This document shows, piece after piece, positions 55,609-64,000 of a stretch of DNA of 64,000 bases. This DNA comes from Elusimicrobiota bacterium (GTDB lineage Bacteria > Elusimicrobiota > Elusimicrobia > UBA1565 > UBA9628). The first letter of the stretch is position 1. Every line of letters starts with the position of its first letter. The stretch lies in NCBI GenBank assembly GCA_016209035.1, contig JACQWX010000018.1, forward strand, positions 1-64,000, written 5' to 3'. Under the pieces are notes generated by a model. That model worked only from the letters and a program-made list of their open reading frames with translations. It was not told the DNA's origin and ran no database searches. A program made the translations under genes and the position numbers.

Positions 55609-58053
55609 ATGAACACGCCGCTTCCTCTCACCATCTTGCTGGCCATGGCGCTCTGCGTCCCTTTCCGGGCGACCGCGCAGGGCGGGACTCAGCCCGAAAC
55701 CGAGACCGGGACCCAGACCGAAGAGACCTCGACCGGCCAGGGTGGGCCTGGCGTCGGCATGACCGTCCCCAAGCCGCGCCCCAAGACCCAGGAGGAGCTT
55801 CAGGAACTGCTGGACGAGCAGATGCTACGGGAATTCATAACCGGATACGGGCAGCTCAGGGACGAGGCCAAGAACAACCCCATGGGCCTTACCGAGGATG
55901 ACTGGGCGCGACTTACCTACGGCGCGAAGAACCTGCTGAAAAACGCCCAGACCCCGATGATCCGCGACAGCATGAGAAGAACGGCGGACACCATCCTCGA
56001 TAGCTACACCACCTACCTCAAGAAGAAGAAAGAGCAGGAGGAAGCGGGGCAGACGCCGGTCGACACCAAACCGCCCAATACAAGGAAGGCTGAGGAGATG
56101 TTGTGGGACCTGCGCAAGACCGCCGCCCAATTCAGGATCGACCAGGAGCCCGGAAGTTCCATCGGCTACTCGCAGCTGGGCCGAGACAACGTGGCCGAAG
56201 GCAATTTCCGGGAAGGAGCCAGCCTGCTCGAGAAGGCCGTCCAGCTCAAGTCCGACGACCCCAGGACCTACTCGGCTTACGGTACGGCCGCCTATCATCT
56301 GGGAGATTTCAAGCTGGCCCAGCGCGCCGCTTCCCAGGCCCTCAAGATCGACCCCAAGGATCAAGCGGCGTTCGCCGTGCTGCGGCTGGCCGAAGGGCGC
56401 TCTCCGACAGTGACGCTGCCGTCGGTCCTGACCGGCGCCGAGGGGTCGTTCGCGGCGGCGTCCTTGTCCGGCGACGCCGTGGCGGCGCCCGCGGCCCGCG
56501 GGTCGTCGGTCGGCGCCCAGAACCCCGGGGCTGCGTCGAGGGGTCCCAGCGCGGCGATGGCGGCCGCGGTCCAGCGGTCCATGGCCTTCGCCAAGGAGGC
56601 GGCCGCGGCGTTGGCCGTGAAGGACTACCTCCGGGCCATCGAGGCTGCCGGCAAGGCCATCGAGCTCAACCGGAACAACGCCCAGGCGTGGAACTACCGG
56701 GCCATCGCCAACAGCAAGCTCGGCCGCTACGAAGACGCGGTCAAGGACGCGAGCTTCGCCCTGAGCCTGGCGCCCGGCAACACGGCGGCGTTCCATACCC
56801 GGTCCTGGGCCCTGAACAAGCTGGGAAGACATAAGGAAGGGCTGGCCGACGCCGACGGCGTCTTGGCGCGCGAGCCGGACAACGCCTTCGCGTACCAGAA
56901 CCGGGCCTTCGCCCTGGCGGGCCTGGGGGACAGGAAGGGGATGATGGCGGCCCTCAAGCGCTCCGCCGAGCTGGACTCCAGGTTCAAGGCGAGGTACGAC
57001 GCCGCCATCCAGGCGCCGGAGAACTCGGATGTCCTGTTCCTCTTCGACCAGGAGCCGGCGCCCAAGCCCGGTCTGCCCGGGCCCGGAGCTTATCCACCCA
57101 GGCGCTGGGGCGTCATCGCCGTTTCCATCATCTCGGGCGGCCTTCTGGCGGCCCTGGCGCTGCTGCACCTCGTCTCAGCGAGCTGGCGGGAGAGGATGTC
57201 TACCGCCGCGCGGCGCCTGCTCGGCGGTCCGGCGGCCGCGCCTCAGGCCGCCGGGGGCTTCTGGACGAAGTACAGGCTGGTTGGTGCGGTCGGGACCGGC
57301 GGCATGGGCGTGGTGTACGAGGCGCTCGACTCCTCGCTCGACCGGCGGGTGGCCATCAAGAAGATGCGCGACGAGATCCGACTCGACCGCCGGGAGCGCG
57401 AGCGCTTCCTGCAGGAGGCCCGGACCGTGGCGTCGCTCCGGCACCCGAACATCGTCGAGATATACTCGATCGTGGAGGACGGGGGGGACATCTATCTGGT
57501 CTTCGAGTTCGCCGTGGGAAAGACCCTGCACGAGGTCCTCTCCGAGTCCGGGCCGCTCCCGTTCGAGAAGGCCGAGCGCATCCTCAAGGACGCCTGCGAG
57601 GCGGTGGGCTACGCGCACGCGCACAAGGTCGTGCACCGGGACATCAAGCCCTCGAACATCATGGTGACGGACGAGGGGGCGAAGGTGATGGACTTCGGGG
57701 TGGCGCGCCAGGCCAAGGACGCGGCGACCAAGGTGATGACGAACACGGTGGTGGGTACGCCGCCGTACATGGCGCCCGAGTCGGAGCAGGGGACGGTAGG
57801 CCCCCAGTCGGACGTGTACGGCCTGGGGGTGGTGTTCTACGAGATGCTCGCCGGCAAGCTCCCCTTCGCCGGCGTCGGCGCCGGGATGCTGCTCAACAAG
57901 ATCAACGGCCGGTTCACCCCGCCCTCGCAGGCGGTCCAGGGACTGCCCGCGGGCATCGACGAGGTGATGGCCCGGGTGCTGGCCCCGGACCCGGCCAGGC
58001 GCTACCGGACGGCCTTGGAGTTCATCTCAGCGGTCAGGAGTCTCAAGGCGTAG
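55609..58053 (+). CDS. TPR-sensor transmembrane Ser/Thr protein kinase (first of three)
   Basis: An 814-residue kinase. Signal peptide (LTILLAMALCVPFRATAQ), Thr/Glu/Pro-rich segment, two TPR blocks (~180-270 and ~330-460, 'AIELNRNNAQAWNYRAIANSKLGRYEDAV'), one TM helix (~500-525) and a C-terminal Hanks-type kinase (~553-810). Kinase motifs: 'GTGGMGVVYEAL', 'VAIKKMRDEIRLD', 'VVHRDIKPSNIMV' (~676), 'KVMDFGVARQ', 'GTPPYMAPE'. The order TPR outside, kinase inside is opposite to PknB-type kinases and suits a periplasmic sensor with a cytosolic output. It is closely related to the genes at 58885 and 61300. Confidence 0.92.
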   Translation: MNTPLPLTILLAMALCVPFRATAQGGTQPETETGTQTEETSTGQGGPGVGMTVPKPRPKTQEELQELLDEQMLREFITGYGQLRDEAKNNPMGLTEDDWARLTYGAKNLLKNAQTPMIRDSMRRTADTILDSYTTYLKKKKEQEEAGQTPVDTKPPNTRKAEEMLWDLRKTAAQFRIDQEPGSSIGYSQLGRDNVAEGNFREGASLLEKAVQLKSDDPRTYSAYGTAAYHLGDFKLAQRAASQALKIDPKDQAAFAVLRLAEGRSPTVTLPSVLTGAEGSFAAASLSGDAVAAPAARGSSVGAQNPGAASRGPSAAMAAAVQRSMAFAKEAAAALAVKDYLRAIEAAGKAIELNRNNAQAWNYRAIANSKLGRYEDAVKDASFALSLAPGNTAAFHTRSWALNKLGRHKEGLADADGVLAREPDNAFAYQNRAFALAGLGDRKGMMAALKRSAELDSRFKARYDAAIQAPENSDVLFLFDQEPAPKPGLPGPGAYPPRRWGVIAVSIISGGLLAALALLHLVSASWRERMSTAARRLLGGPAAAPQAAGGFWTKYRLVGAVGTGGMGVVYEALDSSLDRRVAIKKMRDEIRLDRRERERFLQEARTVASLRHPNIVEIYSIVEDGGDIYLVFEFAVGKTLHEVLSESGPLPFEKAERILKDACEAVGYAHAHKVVHRDIKPSNIMVTDEGAKVMDFGVARQAKDAATKVMTNTVVGTPPYMAPESEQGTVGPQSDVYGLGVVFYEMLAGKLPFAGVGAGMLLNKINGRFTPPSQAVQGLPAGIDEVMARVLAPDPARRYRTALEFISAVRSLKA

Positions 58054-58102
58054 CGCGGCGCCCGGCCTTCAAGCCGGGCGGCTGGTTGCGCTGCGGCGCG
58101 TA

Positions 58103-58420
58103 TTACTTTCGCTTGTTCCCCCGCTTCTTGAGAGCGGCAATCCAGATGTCCTCTTCCTCCGGCGTGCGGCAATAGAGTTTCTTGGCGCCGCCTGGGATGT
58201 CGTCCTCCATGGCGTAGCCCTCAATGTAGTTGTGCATCCAGGACCGGAAGTTCTTGCAGGCCGGCATGGCGGCGCCCTCATCCTGATGGCTCGACACCGT
58301 AGCCTCGCAGAATTCGATCTCGTCGTCCGGCAGGGTTTCCGGCGTCCTTTCGTGGGCAGGGGCAATGGACGGCAAGGTCAGCGCGATGGCGCCGAAAGCA
58401 ATCGCGGTCAGGATCTTCAT
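58103..58420 (-). CDS. Small secreted Cys protein, paralogue of 58417
   Basis: A 105-residue protein with a signal peptide (AIAFGAIALTLPSIAPAH). The mature region 'DDEIEFCEATVSSHQDEGAAMPACKNFRSWMHNYIEG' then 'IPGGAKKLYCRTPEEED' aligns with the upstream gene ('SEIEFCQQVVNNTPGAAMDACKAFRVWM', 'IPRGSSAAYCRPGTDEKD'). Three conserved cysteines and a basic tail are shared. Its start overlaps the upstream stop (ATGA). Function unknown. Confidence 0.75.
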   Translation of the reverse strand: MKILTAIAFGAIALTLPSIAPAHERTPETLPDDEIEFCEATVSSHQDEGAAMPACKNFRSWMHNYIEGYAMEDDIPGGAKKLYCRTPEEEDIWIAALKKRGNKRK

Positions 58421-58728
58421 TCTTTTCGCGAGGCGTTGACCCTCTTGGCGATCGCCGCGAGCCGCTTGTCCTTCTCATCAGTGCCCGGGCGGCAATAGGC
58501 GGCGCTCGATCCTCTGGGAATCTCCGACGGATCCGCGCCGTTGAGCATCCAGACCCGGAACGCCTTGCAGGCATCCATCGCGGCGCCCGGCGTATTGTTC
58601 ACGACCTGCTGGCAGAACTCAATCTCGCTTTGCGGCAAGGTGGCCAATGTCACCGCGTCTCCGGCGATGACGAAGGACGGCAAGGCGCATACGGCGACGC
58701 CGAAAGCAGCGACGATCAAAGCGCGCAT
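58417..58728 (-). CDS. Small secreted Cys protein, paralogue of 58103
   Basis: A 103-residue protein; the start has GGAGG five bases upstream and a signal peptide (VAAFGVAVCALPSFVIAGD). It shares the pattern EIEFC-x(n)-GAAM-x-ACK-x-FR-x-WM ... IP-x-G ... YCR with the next gene. The pair lies between two TPR kinases and is transcribed opposite to them from its own promoter. They may be extracytoplasmic partners of the kinases, but this is only positional. Confidence 0.76.
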   Translation of the reverse strand: MRALIVAAFGVAVCALPSFVIAGDAVTLATLPQSEIEFCQQVVNNTPGAAMDACKAFRVWMLNGADPSEIPRGSSAAYCRPGTDEKDKRLAAIAKRVNASRKE

Positions 58729-58767
58729 AATGACCTCCATATGAGCCGGAGAAAAGCTTCCAACGTA

Positions 58768-58796
58768 AGTGTAACATGGAACCCTTGACAAATCAA
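58768..58796 (-). promoter_or_regulatory. Promoter of the small Cys protein pair
   Basis: On the minus strand, TTGATT (58796-58791), 17-bp spacer, TACACT (58773-58768), before the start at 58728. The -35 overlaps the dyad CTTGA-CAAA-TCAAG at 58784-58797. Confidence 0.68.
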
Positions 58797-58840
58797 GGGG
58801 TGCGCGGACCGTTTTACCGGCTTTTTACGATGCCGGAATC

Positions 58841-58869
58841 TTGACAAATCAAGAGGGTGGGGGTAGACT
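58841..58869 (+). promoter_or_regulatory. Promoter of the second TPR kinase
   Basis: TTGACA (58841-58846), 17-bp spacer, TAGACT (58864-58869); the ATG is at 58885. The -35 is within a second CTTGA-CAAA-TCAAG dyad (58840-58853), 56 bp from the first. Confidence 0.78.
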
Positions 58870-58884
58870 TGGAATGACAATGCC

Positions 58885-61218
58885 ATGAGGTTCTTGCGTT
58901 TCCTTCCGCGGCTATTGCTGGCTTCGTGCATCCTCGTCTGTGCCGACGACGCGGGGGCGAAGGACGGCCCCCTCTCCGGTGGCCCGGGGGTGGCCGTCGA
59001 TGACCAGGATGTCGCCAGGGTCGACCGGATTGCGGATCTGCTGCATTCCAAAGACCCGAACAAGGACGATCTGCAGGTGATCGACGAGGTCAGGAAGGAG
59101 CTCGATCTCATCGTGGATCGCGAGATCCGCGAATACGTCATCAGGGAGTTCAGGTTGATGGGGATCCTCGGGGGGAACGGCTCCAGCGGGCCTCCGCCCA
59201 AGCCGGGCGATTCCGGATTCCCGGCCTACGTCGGAGAGAAGGTGCGGGAGGATCTCCTGCCCAAGATGAAGAATACTAGTCCGAATTCCCCGATGGTCTG
59301 GGCCGAAAACGGCTTCATGAACTGCGCCGCGCGCGATTACCGCGCCTGCCTGGCGGACCTCGGCCGCGCCATCTCGCTGGGCTCCAAAGACCCAGAGACC
59401 TACGCGACCTACGGCAGCGCGGCCCACAACCTGGGCGACTACAAGCTCGCGATCAAGGCGGCCAACATGGCGTTGGACATGGATCCCGACAACGCGGCCG
59501 CCCACGCGGTCCTCAAGCTCTCGGAGGGCAGGGTGCCGACCGTGGAGCTCCCTTCGGCGCTCGAAGGCGGGGCGTTCGGGGCTCCCTCGGGGAACGCCGC
59601 CGTCGAGACCCCGGGGGCCGGACCCGTCCCCGAGGCTGTGGGCGCGCCTCCGGGGCGGGAGGCGGGCGCGTCCCCGGCGCTCCTGCGGGAGACTCGCCGA
59701 CAGATCACGGCGGGCGAGGTGGAGCGTTCGGGGGTCTACACGAAGCAGGCGGCGGCGGCGCTCGCGGTCCGGGATTATCGCCAGGCCCACGAATCCGCCA
59801 GCCGCGCCATCCAAATCAACATCCAGAACGCCCAGGCGTGGAACTTCAGGGCCATCGCGAACAACAAGCTGGACCGCTACAAGGACGCCGTCTACGACGC
59901 CAGTTTCGCGTTGAACCTGACGCCGGGCAACGCGCCGGCCCTGCAGAGCAGGGCCTGGGCCCTGAGCAAGACCGGCAAGTACCAGGAGGCCTTGGCCGAC
60001 GCCAACTACACCCTGGAGCGCGAGCCGGACAACGCCTTCGCGTTCCAGAACAGGGCCTTCGCCCTGGCGGGCCTCGGCGACCGGGCCGGCATGATGGATT
60101 CGCTGATGCGTTCGGCCGAGCTCGACCCACGGTTCAAGGAGCGCTACGAGGCGGCTCTCCAGACGCCCGCGAGCGCCGATATCCTCTATCTCTTCGACGA
60201 GGACTCGGGCTCCGCGCGGGCGGTCCCGCCCTCTCCGGAGCGGCGCCGCAATCGCTTCGTCATGCTGGCGGCGGCGGTGGTCTCGGGCGGGCTTCTCATG
60301 GCGTTGGGCTTCCTCCACATCGTGTCGGCTTCCTGGCGGGAGAGGGTGCGCGTGACGGTCAGGCGCGTCCTGGGCGTGCCGACTCCCTCGGCCGCGGAAG
60401 CCGGAGGGTCCGGCCCGGCGACCGGGTTCTGGGGCCAGTACCAGCTCGTCCGCGAGGTGGGGCTGGGCGGCATGGGCGTGGTGTACGAGGCGCTCGACAC
60501 CTCGCTCGACCGGCGCGTGGCCATCAAGAAGATGCGCGACGAGATCCGCCTGGACCGCCGGGAGCGCGAGCGCTTCCTGGCTGAGGCCCGGACCGTCGCC
60601 TCCCTGCGCCATCCCAACATCGTCGAGATCTACTCCATCGTGGAGGACGAGGGAGACGTGTACCTGGTCTTCGAGTTCGCCTCCGGCAAGACCCTCGCGG
60701 CGGCGCTCGAGGAATCCGGGGCCTTCACCTTCGACACGGCCAAGCGCATCCTCAAGGACGCGTGCGAGGCGGTGGATTGCGCGCACCATCACAAGATCGT
60801 GCACCGGGACGTCAAGCCGTCGAACATCATGGTGACGGAGGAGGGGACCGCGAAGGTAATGGACTTCGGGGTGGCGCGCCAGGCCAAGGACGCGGCGACC
60901 AGGGTGACGACCAACACGGTGGTGGGCACGCCGCCCTACATGGCGCCGGAGGCGGAGCAGGGGTCGGCGGTCCCGCAGTCGGACGTGTACGGCCTGGGGG
61001 TGGTGTTCTACGAGATGCTCACCGGCAAGCTTCCCTTCGCCGGGCGCGGGGCCGGGATGCTGCTCAACAAGCTCAACGGCCGCTTCCCCCCGCTCTCCCA
61101 GATGGTCCAAGACCTGCCTGCCGGCATCGACGACGTGATGGCCCGGGTCCTGGCCCCGGACCCAGCCCGACGCCATCGGACCGCGGCCGAGTTCTTCGCC
61201 GCGCTCCAGGCGTTGTAG
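58885..61218 (+). CDS. TPR-sensor transmembrane Ser/Thr protein kinase (second of three)
   Basis: A 777-residue paralogue of the kinase at 55609. Signal peptide (FLPRLLLASCILVCADDAGA), TPR blocks with 'AIQINIQNAQAWNFRAIANNKLDRYKDAV' and 'REPDNAFAFQNRAFALAGLGDRAGM', a TM helix (~455-480) and a C-terminal kinase (~515-775) with 'GLGGMGVVYEAL', 'VAIKKMRDEIRLD', 'IVHRDVKPSNIMV', 'KVMDFGVARQ' and 'GTPPYMAPEAEQG'. The kinase domains of this protein and the first are nearly identical; the N-terminal ~150 residues differ, so the sensors probably respond to different signals. Confidence 0.92.
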   Translation: MRFLRFLPRLLLASCILVCADDAGAKDGPLSGGPGVAVDDQDVARVDRIADLLHSKDPNKDDLQVIDEVRKELDLIVDREIREYVIREFRLMGILGGNGSSGPPPKPGDSGFPAYVGEKVREDLLPKMKNTSPNSPMVWAENGFMNCAARDYRACLADLGRAISLGSKDPETYATYGSAAHNLGDYKLAIKAANMALDMDPDNAAAHAVLKLSEGRVPTVELPSALEGGAFGAPSGNAAVETPGAGPVPEAVGAPPGREAGASPALLRETRRQITAGEVERSGVYTKQAAAALAVRDYRQAHESASRAIQINIQNAQAWNFRAIANNKLDRYKDAVYDASFALNLTPGNAPALQSRAWALSKTGKYQEALADANYTLEREPDNAFAFQNRAFALAGLGDRAGMMDSLMRSAELDPRFKERYEAALQTPASADILYLFDEDSGSARAVPPSPERRRNRFVMLAAAVVSGGLLMALGFLHIVSASWRERVRVTVRRVLGVPTPSAAEAGGSGPATGFWGQYQLVREVGLGGMGVVYEALDTSLDRRVAIKKMRDEIRLDRRERERFLAEARTVASLRHPNIVEIYSIVEDEGDVYLVFEFASGKTLAAALEESGAFTFDTAKRILKDACEAVDCAHHHKIVHRDVKPSNIMVTEEGTAKVMDFGVARQAKDAATRVTTNTVVGTPPYMAPEAEQGSAVPQSDVYGLGVVFYEMLTGKLPFAGRGAGMLLNKLNGRFPPLSQMVQDLPAGIDDVMARVLAPDPARRHRTAAEFFAALQAL

Positions 61219-61263
61219 GCCGGGACTTCCGGCAAAAAAATCGGTAAAGGCGCCGCTTCCGGC

Positions 61264-61293
61264 TTGACAAACCATGAACCCGCCTTCTACACT
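61264..61293 (+). promoter_or_regulatory. Promoter of the third TPR kinase (leaderless)
   Basis: TTGACA (61264-61269), 18-bp spacer, TACACT (61288-61293), then six bases to the ATG at 61300. The message would start at or beside the start codon; no ribosome-binding site is present. The dyad seen at the other kinase promoters is absent. Confidence 0.72.
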
Positions 61294-61299
61294 AGTATC

Positions 61300-63870
61300 A
61301 TGAACAGCAAGACCCCTTTCATCATACCGTTTTGTTTTTTCTTGGCAGCCTCATGCATCCGGCTCGGGCACGGGCAAGGGCAGGCTTATGAGAAAGCGAC
61401 GGACGCGGAACTGGAAGCCGAATTGGCGAAGGAAATCCGGACACAGGGCATAGAGAACACGAAGAAAAGCGTTGAGAGGGGGACTGAGTTGCTCGAGCGG
61501 TCTCACGTGGCGCGTGGCGGCGCTCATTTCCCCGGCGGCTCCCAGACCGACTTCTACAAGAAGGCGGTCGATGACTACTTCGGAACAGGGACTTTCGGGA
61601 AGTTCGAGGTCCTCACCAAGGATGCCTCGTTGACCAATCGCCAGGTGTTGTCCATTTGGCACATGGTGGAAGATTCCGGGAGATTCGCCGAAGTGGAGCT
61701 CAAGGTCGAACCGATGCATGAATTGACTCGAGAGGACCAGAAGTACAAAGACACCGTCCAAGAGTCCCGAGCCGGGATCCGCAGGAGCCTGGCGAGGCTG
61801 GATTTCGCGCCGGGGCAGGAAGGGGCCGCGGCTGGAGAGACCGGAGGCCTGAAGAACCGCGTGGTGAACGAGTTGAAAGACGTTTTTGTCAAGATATGCC
61901 AGACACCGGACTGCGGCCCGAATGTTCCTCCAAAACCCGATTCCAACACCTCCGCGGGGCAGGGCCAGCTCCAGCAGGGAGATCTTCCGGGGGCCAAGGA
62001 GTCCTTTAACGCCGCGATCCGGGAGAACCCGCAGAACCAGGCCGCCTTGGCCGGCCGAGCGCAGGCCAACTACATGATGGGCGACTACGCCTCCGCCGCC
62101 AAGGACGCTCAGGCCGCTCTCGACTTGAACCCCGGGGACCAGAGGGCGTTCGCGACGCTGAAGCTCTCCGAGAACCGCGTCCAGGCGGGCGCCGGCGTCC
62201 CGGCTTCCGCGGAGGGGGCCGCGGGCCTGGGCTCGACGTTGGGCGGGTTCGTCGACCAAGCGTCCGGCGCGGGCAGATCCGCTCGGGCGGCCTTGTCTCG
62301 GCCGGAAGCCGGCAAGTCCGCCGCGCTGGTCAAGATGGCGGAGAAGGCCCTGCGCATGGGCGACTATGAAACGGCGCGATCCTTGGCCGGCCGGGCGGCG
62401 GAGCTCAACCCTCAGAACGCCCAGGCCCATTTCTACCGTTCGGTCGCGAGCGCCAACCTGCGAGACTACGCCAACGCGTTTTCAGCCTCGGGGGCAGGCC
62501 TCAAGCTCGCTCCAAAGAACCCGGCTCTTCTCAACGCCAAGGCCTTCGCCCTCAACCGGCTGGGCCAGTACAAGGACGCCTTGGCCGCCGCAGACGCCGC
62601 CCTGCAGGTTAATCCCAAGGACGCGGCCGCCCTGGCCAACCGCGCCTATGCCCTGGGAGGCCTCGGCGACCGCAGCGCCATGCTGGAGAACCTCAGGGCC
62701 GCCGCCGCCATCGACCCGAGGTTCAAGTCGAGCCTGGAGTCCGCCCTCCAGATGCCGTCGGACTCCGACCTCCTGTTCCTCTTCCCGGGCGAGACGCGTC
62801 CGACTACGGGGCCTGGGCCTTCGGCCCAGGGGCCGGTCCCCGACAGCGGCAGCGGCCGCAGGTTCTGGATCCTCGTCCTCGCCGTGCTGGGCGCGCTCCT
62901 CGCCGTGGGGCTCTTCGTCTACGCGACCGGCGGCGCCCGGTCCGCGCAGACCGCGGCCGGGCGCTCCGGGACCGACCGTTCGGCCTCGGCCCCAGGCGCG
63001 TGCCGTCAGCCGCGGGCGGATGGGCCCATCGCCCAGGCCTCGGGGCTCCTGCAGGACAAGTACGAGATCGTCCGGCAGATCGGCGGAGGCGGCATGGGCG
63101 TCGTGTTCGAGGGGCTCGACCGCTCGCTCAACCGCAAGGTGGCCGTCAAGAAGATGCGCGACGAGATCCGCCTCGACCGCAAGGAGCGCGACCGCTTCCT
63201 CGTCGAGGCCAGGACGGTCGCGGCCCTGCACCATGCGAACATCGTGGACATCTACGCGGTCGTGGAAGCGGACGACGACATCTACCTGGTGTTCGAGTTC
63301 ATCTCCGGCCCGACGCTCTTCGACTTGATCGCGAAGAAGGGGCCGGTGTCCCTGGCCCACGCGGTGCCCGTCTTCCAGGGCATCGCCGCGGCCTTGGATT
63401 TCGCCCACTCCCACGGCGTGATCCATCGTGACCTCAAGCCCTCCAACGTCATGGTCGACGACGAAGGCTACGTGAAGGTGATGGACTTCGGCGTGGCCAG
63501 GATCGCCAAGGACGCGGCCGGCAAGTTCTCCATGACCAACACCGTGATGGGCACCCCGCCCTACATGGCGCCGGAGGCCGAGACCGGGGTGGTGCGCAAG
63601 GAGTCCGACGTCTACTCCATGGCTGTCTGCCTCTACGAGGCTTTGACCGGGCGCCAGCCCTTCGCCGGGGCGGGCTCGGGCATGCTCCTCAACAAGATGA
63701 ACATGGCCTTCGTGCCCGCGACCAAGCTGGTCCCCGGGCTCCCCGAAGGCGTCGACGCGGTGTTCTCGCGGGCCTTCTGCGCCGACCCGGACAAGCGCTA
63801 CGCCGGCGCCGGAGAGATGATGAAGGCGGTCGAGGCGCTCTCGTCGAAGTCCGGCGTGAAACGGGCGTGA
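61300..63870 (+). CDS. TPR-sensor transmembrane Ser/Thr protein kinase (third of three)
   Basis: An 856-residue member, more diverged than the other two. The signal sequence (IIPFCFFLAASCIRLG) may include a lipobox (AASC). A ~210-residue unique helical region precedes TPR blocks ('AIRENPQNQAALAGRAQANYMMGDYASAAKDAQAALDLNP'-type units), a TM helix (~520-545) and the kinase (~585-850): 'GGGGMGVVFEGL', 'VAVKKMRDEIRLD', 'VIHRDLKPSNVMV', 'KVMDFGVARI', 'GTPPYMAPEAETG'. An in-frame TTG at 61264 is part of the -35 box, so the ATG at 61300 is preferred. A GGGCC palindrome (62812) lies in the linker. Confidence 0.92.
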   Translation: MNSKTPFIIPFCFFLAASCIRLGHGQGQAYEKATDAELEAELAKEIRTQGIENTKKSVERGTELLERSHVARGGAHFPGGSQTDFYKKAVDDYFGTGTFGKFEVLTKDASLTNRQVLSIWHMVEDSGRFAEVELKVEPMHELTREDQKYKDTVQESRAGIRRSLARLDFAPGQEGAAAGETGGLKNRVVNELKDVFVKICQTPDCGPNVPPKPDSNTSAGQGQLQQGDLPGAKESFNAAIRENPQNQAALAGRAQANYMMGDYASAAKDAQAALDLNPGDQRAFATLKLSENRVQAGAGVPASAEGAAGLGSTLGGFVDQASGAGRSARAALSRPEAGKSAALVKMAEKALRMGDYETARSLAGRAAELNPQNAQAHFYRSVASANLRDYANAFSASGAGLKLAPKNPALLNAKAFALNRLGQYKDALAAADAALQVNPKDAAALANRAYALGGLGDRSAMLENLRAAAAIDPRFKSSLESALQMPSDSDLLFLFPGETRPTTGPGPSAQGPVPDSGSGRRFWILVLAVLGALLAVGLFVYATGGARSAQTAAGRSGTDRSASAPGACRQPRADGPIAQASGLLQDKYEIVRQIGGGGMGVVFEGLDRSLNRKVAVKKMRDEIRLDRKERDRFLVEARTVAALHHANIVDIYAVVEADDDIYLVFEFISGPTLFDLIAKKGPVSLAHAVPVFQGIAAALDFAHSHGVIHRDLKPSNVMVDDEGYVKVMDFGVARIAKDAAGKFSMTNTVMGTPPYMAPEAETGVVRKESDVYSMAVCLYEALTGRQPFAGAGSGMLLNKMNMAFVPATKLVPGLPEGVDAVFSRAFCADPDKRYAGAGEMMKAVEALSSKSGVKRA
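62812..62830. repeat. GC-rich palindrome inside the third kinase gene
   Basis: CCTGGGCC, TTC loop, GGCCCAGG: a perfect 8-bp stem coding PGPSAQG in the linker before the TM helix. Confidence 0.65.
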
Positions 63871-63926
63871 AACCGGCGACGGGGAAATAGTACAATATCA
63901 TCAAGAAAAGAAAACAGAACGGATTT

Positions 63927-63955
63927 CCGCCCCGAACGCGGAGCGTTCGGGGCGG
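63927..63955. terminator. Strong hairpin between the kinase gene and tmRNA
   Basis: A perfect 13-bp stem (CCGCCCCGAACGC / GCGTTCGGGGCGG) with a GGA loop, 56 bases after the kinase stop. It lacks a T-run on the plus strand, so it is a terminator candidate only; it may also insulate the tmRNA promoter. Confidence 0.5.
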
Positions 63956-63961
63956 TACAAT

Positions 63962-64000
63962 GGGGGTGAATAGGTTCGACAGCTGTCTTTATTGTCGCAG
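63962..64000 (+). ncRNA. ssrA: tmRNA (ssrA), 5' end, cut by the window edge
   Basis: The last 39 bases begin GGGGGTGAATAGGTTCGACA, the typical tmRNA 5' end: a G-run of the acceptor stem followed by the tRNA-like 'GGTTCGACAG' segment. The tag reading frame and 3' half lie outside the window. TACAAT at 63956-63961 is too close to the 5' end to be the usual -10, but the primary transcript is normally processed. Confidence 0.82.

Overview
The window is GC-rich and densely coded, with many ATGA, GTGA and TGATG start/stop overlaps. Several traits point to a Gram-negative, envelope-rich bacterium of the Elusimicrobiota type. These are very large secreted proteins with long Pro/Ala linkers, a signal-peptide protein that fuses a HAD domain to an MFS-like domain, repeated secreted phospholipase-D-like proteins, a Pal/CpoB/TolB module and TPR-bearing Ser/Thr kinases. 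The phylum assignment is inferred from gene style; no rRNA is present to confirm it.

Layout. 1-4758: end of a cyclase-family hydrolase, a MntA/HepT toxin-antitoxin pair, then the three subunits of a molybdenum hydroxylase (FAD, [2Fe-2S], Mo). 4755-9847: ankyrin protein, methyltransferase, secreted unknown, S9 peptidase and an SUI1/YciH factor. 9851-11910: ECF sigma factor coupled to a FecR-domain membrane protein. 12146-21686: a translationally coupled set PqqD-like / ATP-grasp / PLP decarboxylase / urea-transporter-M23 fusion, running into TPR and TPR-plus-beta-barrel genes that form a mirror-image cassette around 19514. 21859-24978: a secreted protein with two RecB-like nuclease domains.

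24975-30474 (minus strand) is the most unusual locus. Two nitrogenase-component-1-like subunits are followed by a PP-loop ATPase, a small SxtJ-like membrane protein and a NodU/CmcH-type carbamoyltransferase. The Cys pattern of the two subunits (three in one, one in the other) resembles dark-operative protochlorophyllide reductase rather than true nitrogenase. No NifH/BchL-like reductase lies in the window. I propose a reductive cofactor or small-molecule pathway that ends in carbamoylation; the substrate is unknown.

30501-43231: a membrane GT-C-like/TPR protein, a secreted protein with four PLD domains, the HAD-MFS fusion and a beta-repeat/HEAT protein. 43219-46348: the pal-cpoB-tolB operon, interrupted by a 403-bp element with 35-bp terminal inverted repeats that carries the cpoB ribosome-binding site and start codon. 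46489-55517: a second PLD protein, receiver and GGDEF proteins, a DsbA/DoxX pair, a subtilase, a radical SAM protein and secreted unknowns. 55544-63870: three paralogous TPR-TM-Ser/Thr kinases and a pair of small secreted Cys proteins. The window ends in the first bases of a tmRNA gene.

Other recurring features are promoters whose -10 box lies only 2-12 bp before the start codon (likely leaderless mRNAs), a CTTGA-N4-TCAAG dyad at kinase-region promoters, GGGCC-N3/4-GGCCC palindromes inside genes, and an exact 36-bp coding repeat shared by two unrelated secreted proteins.
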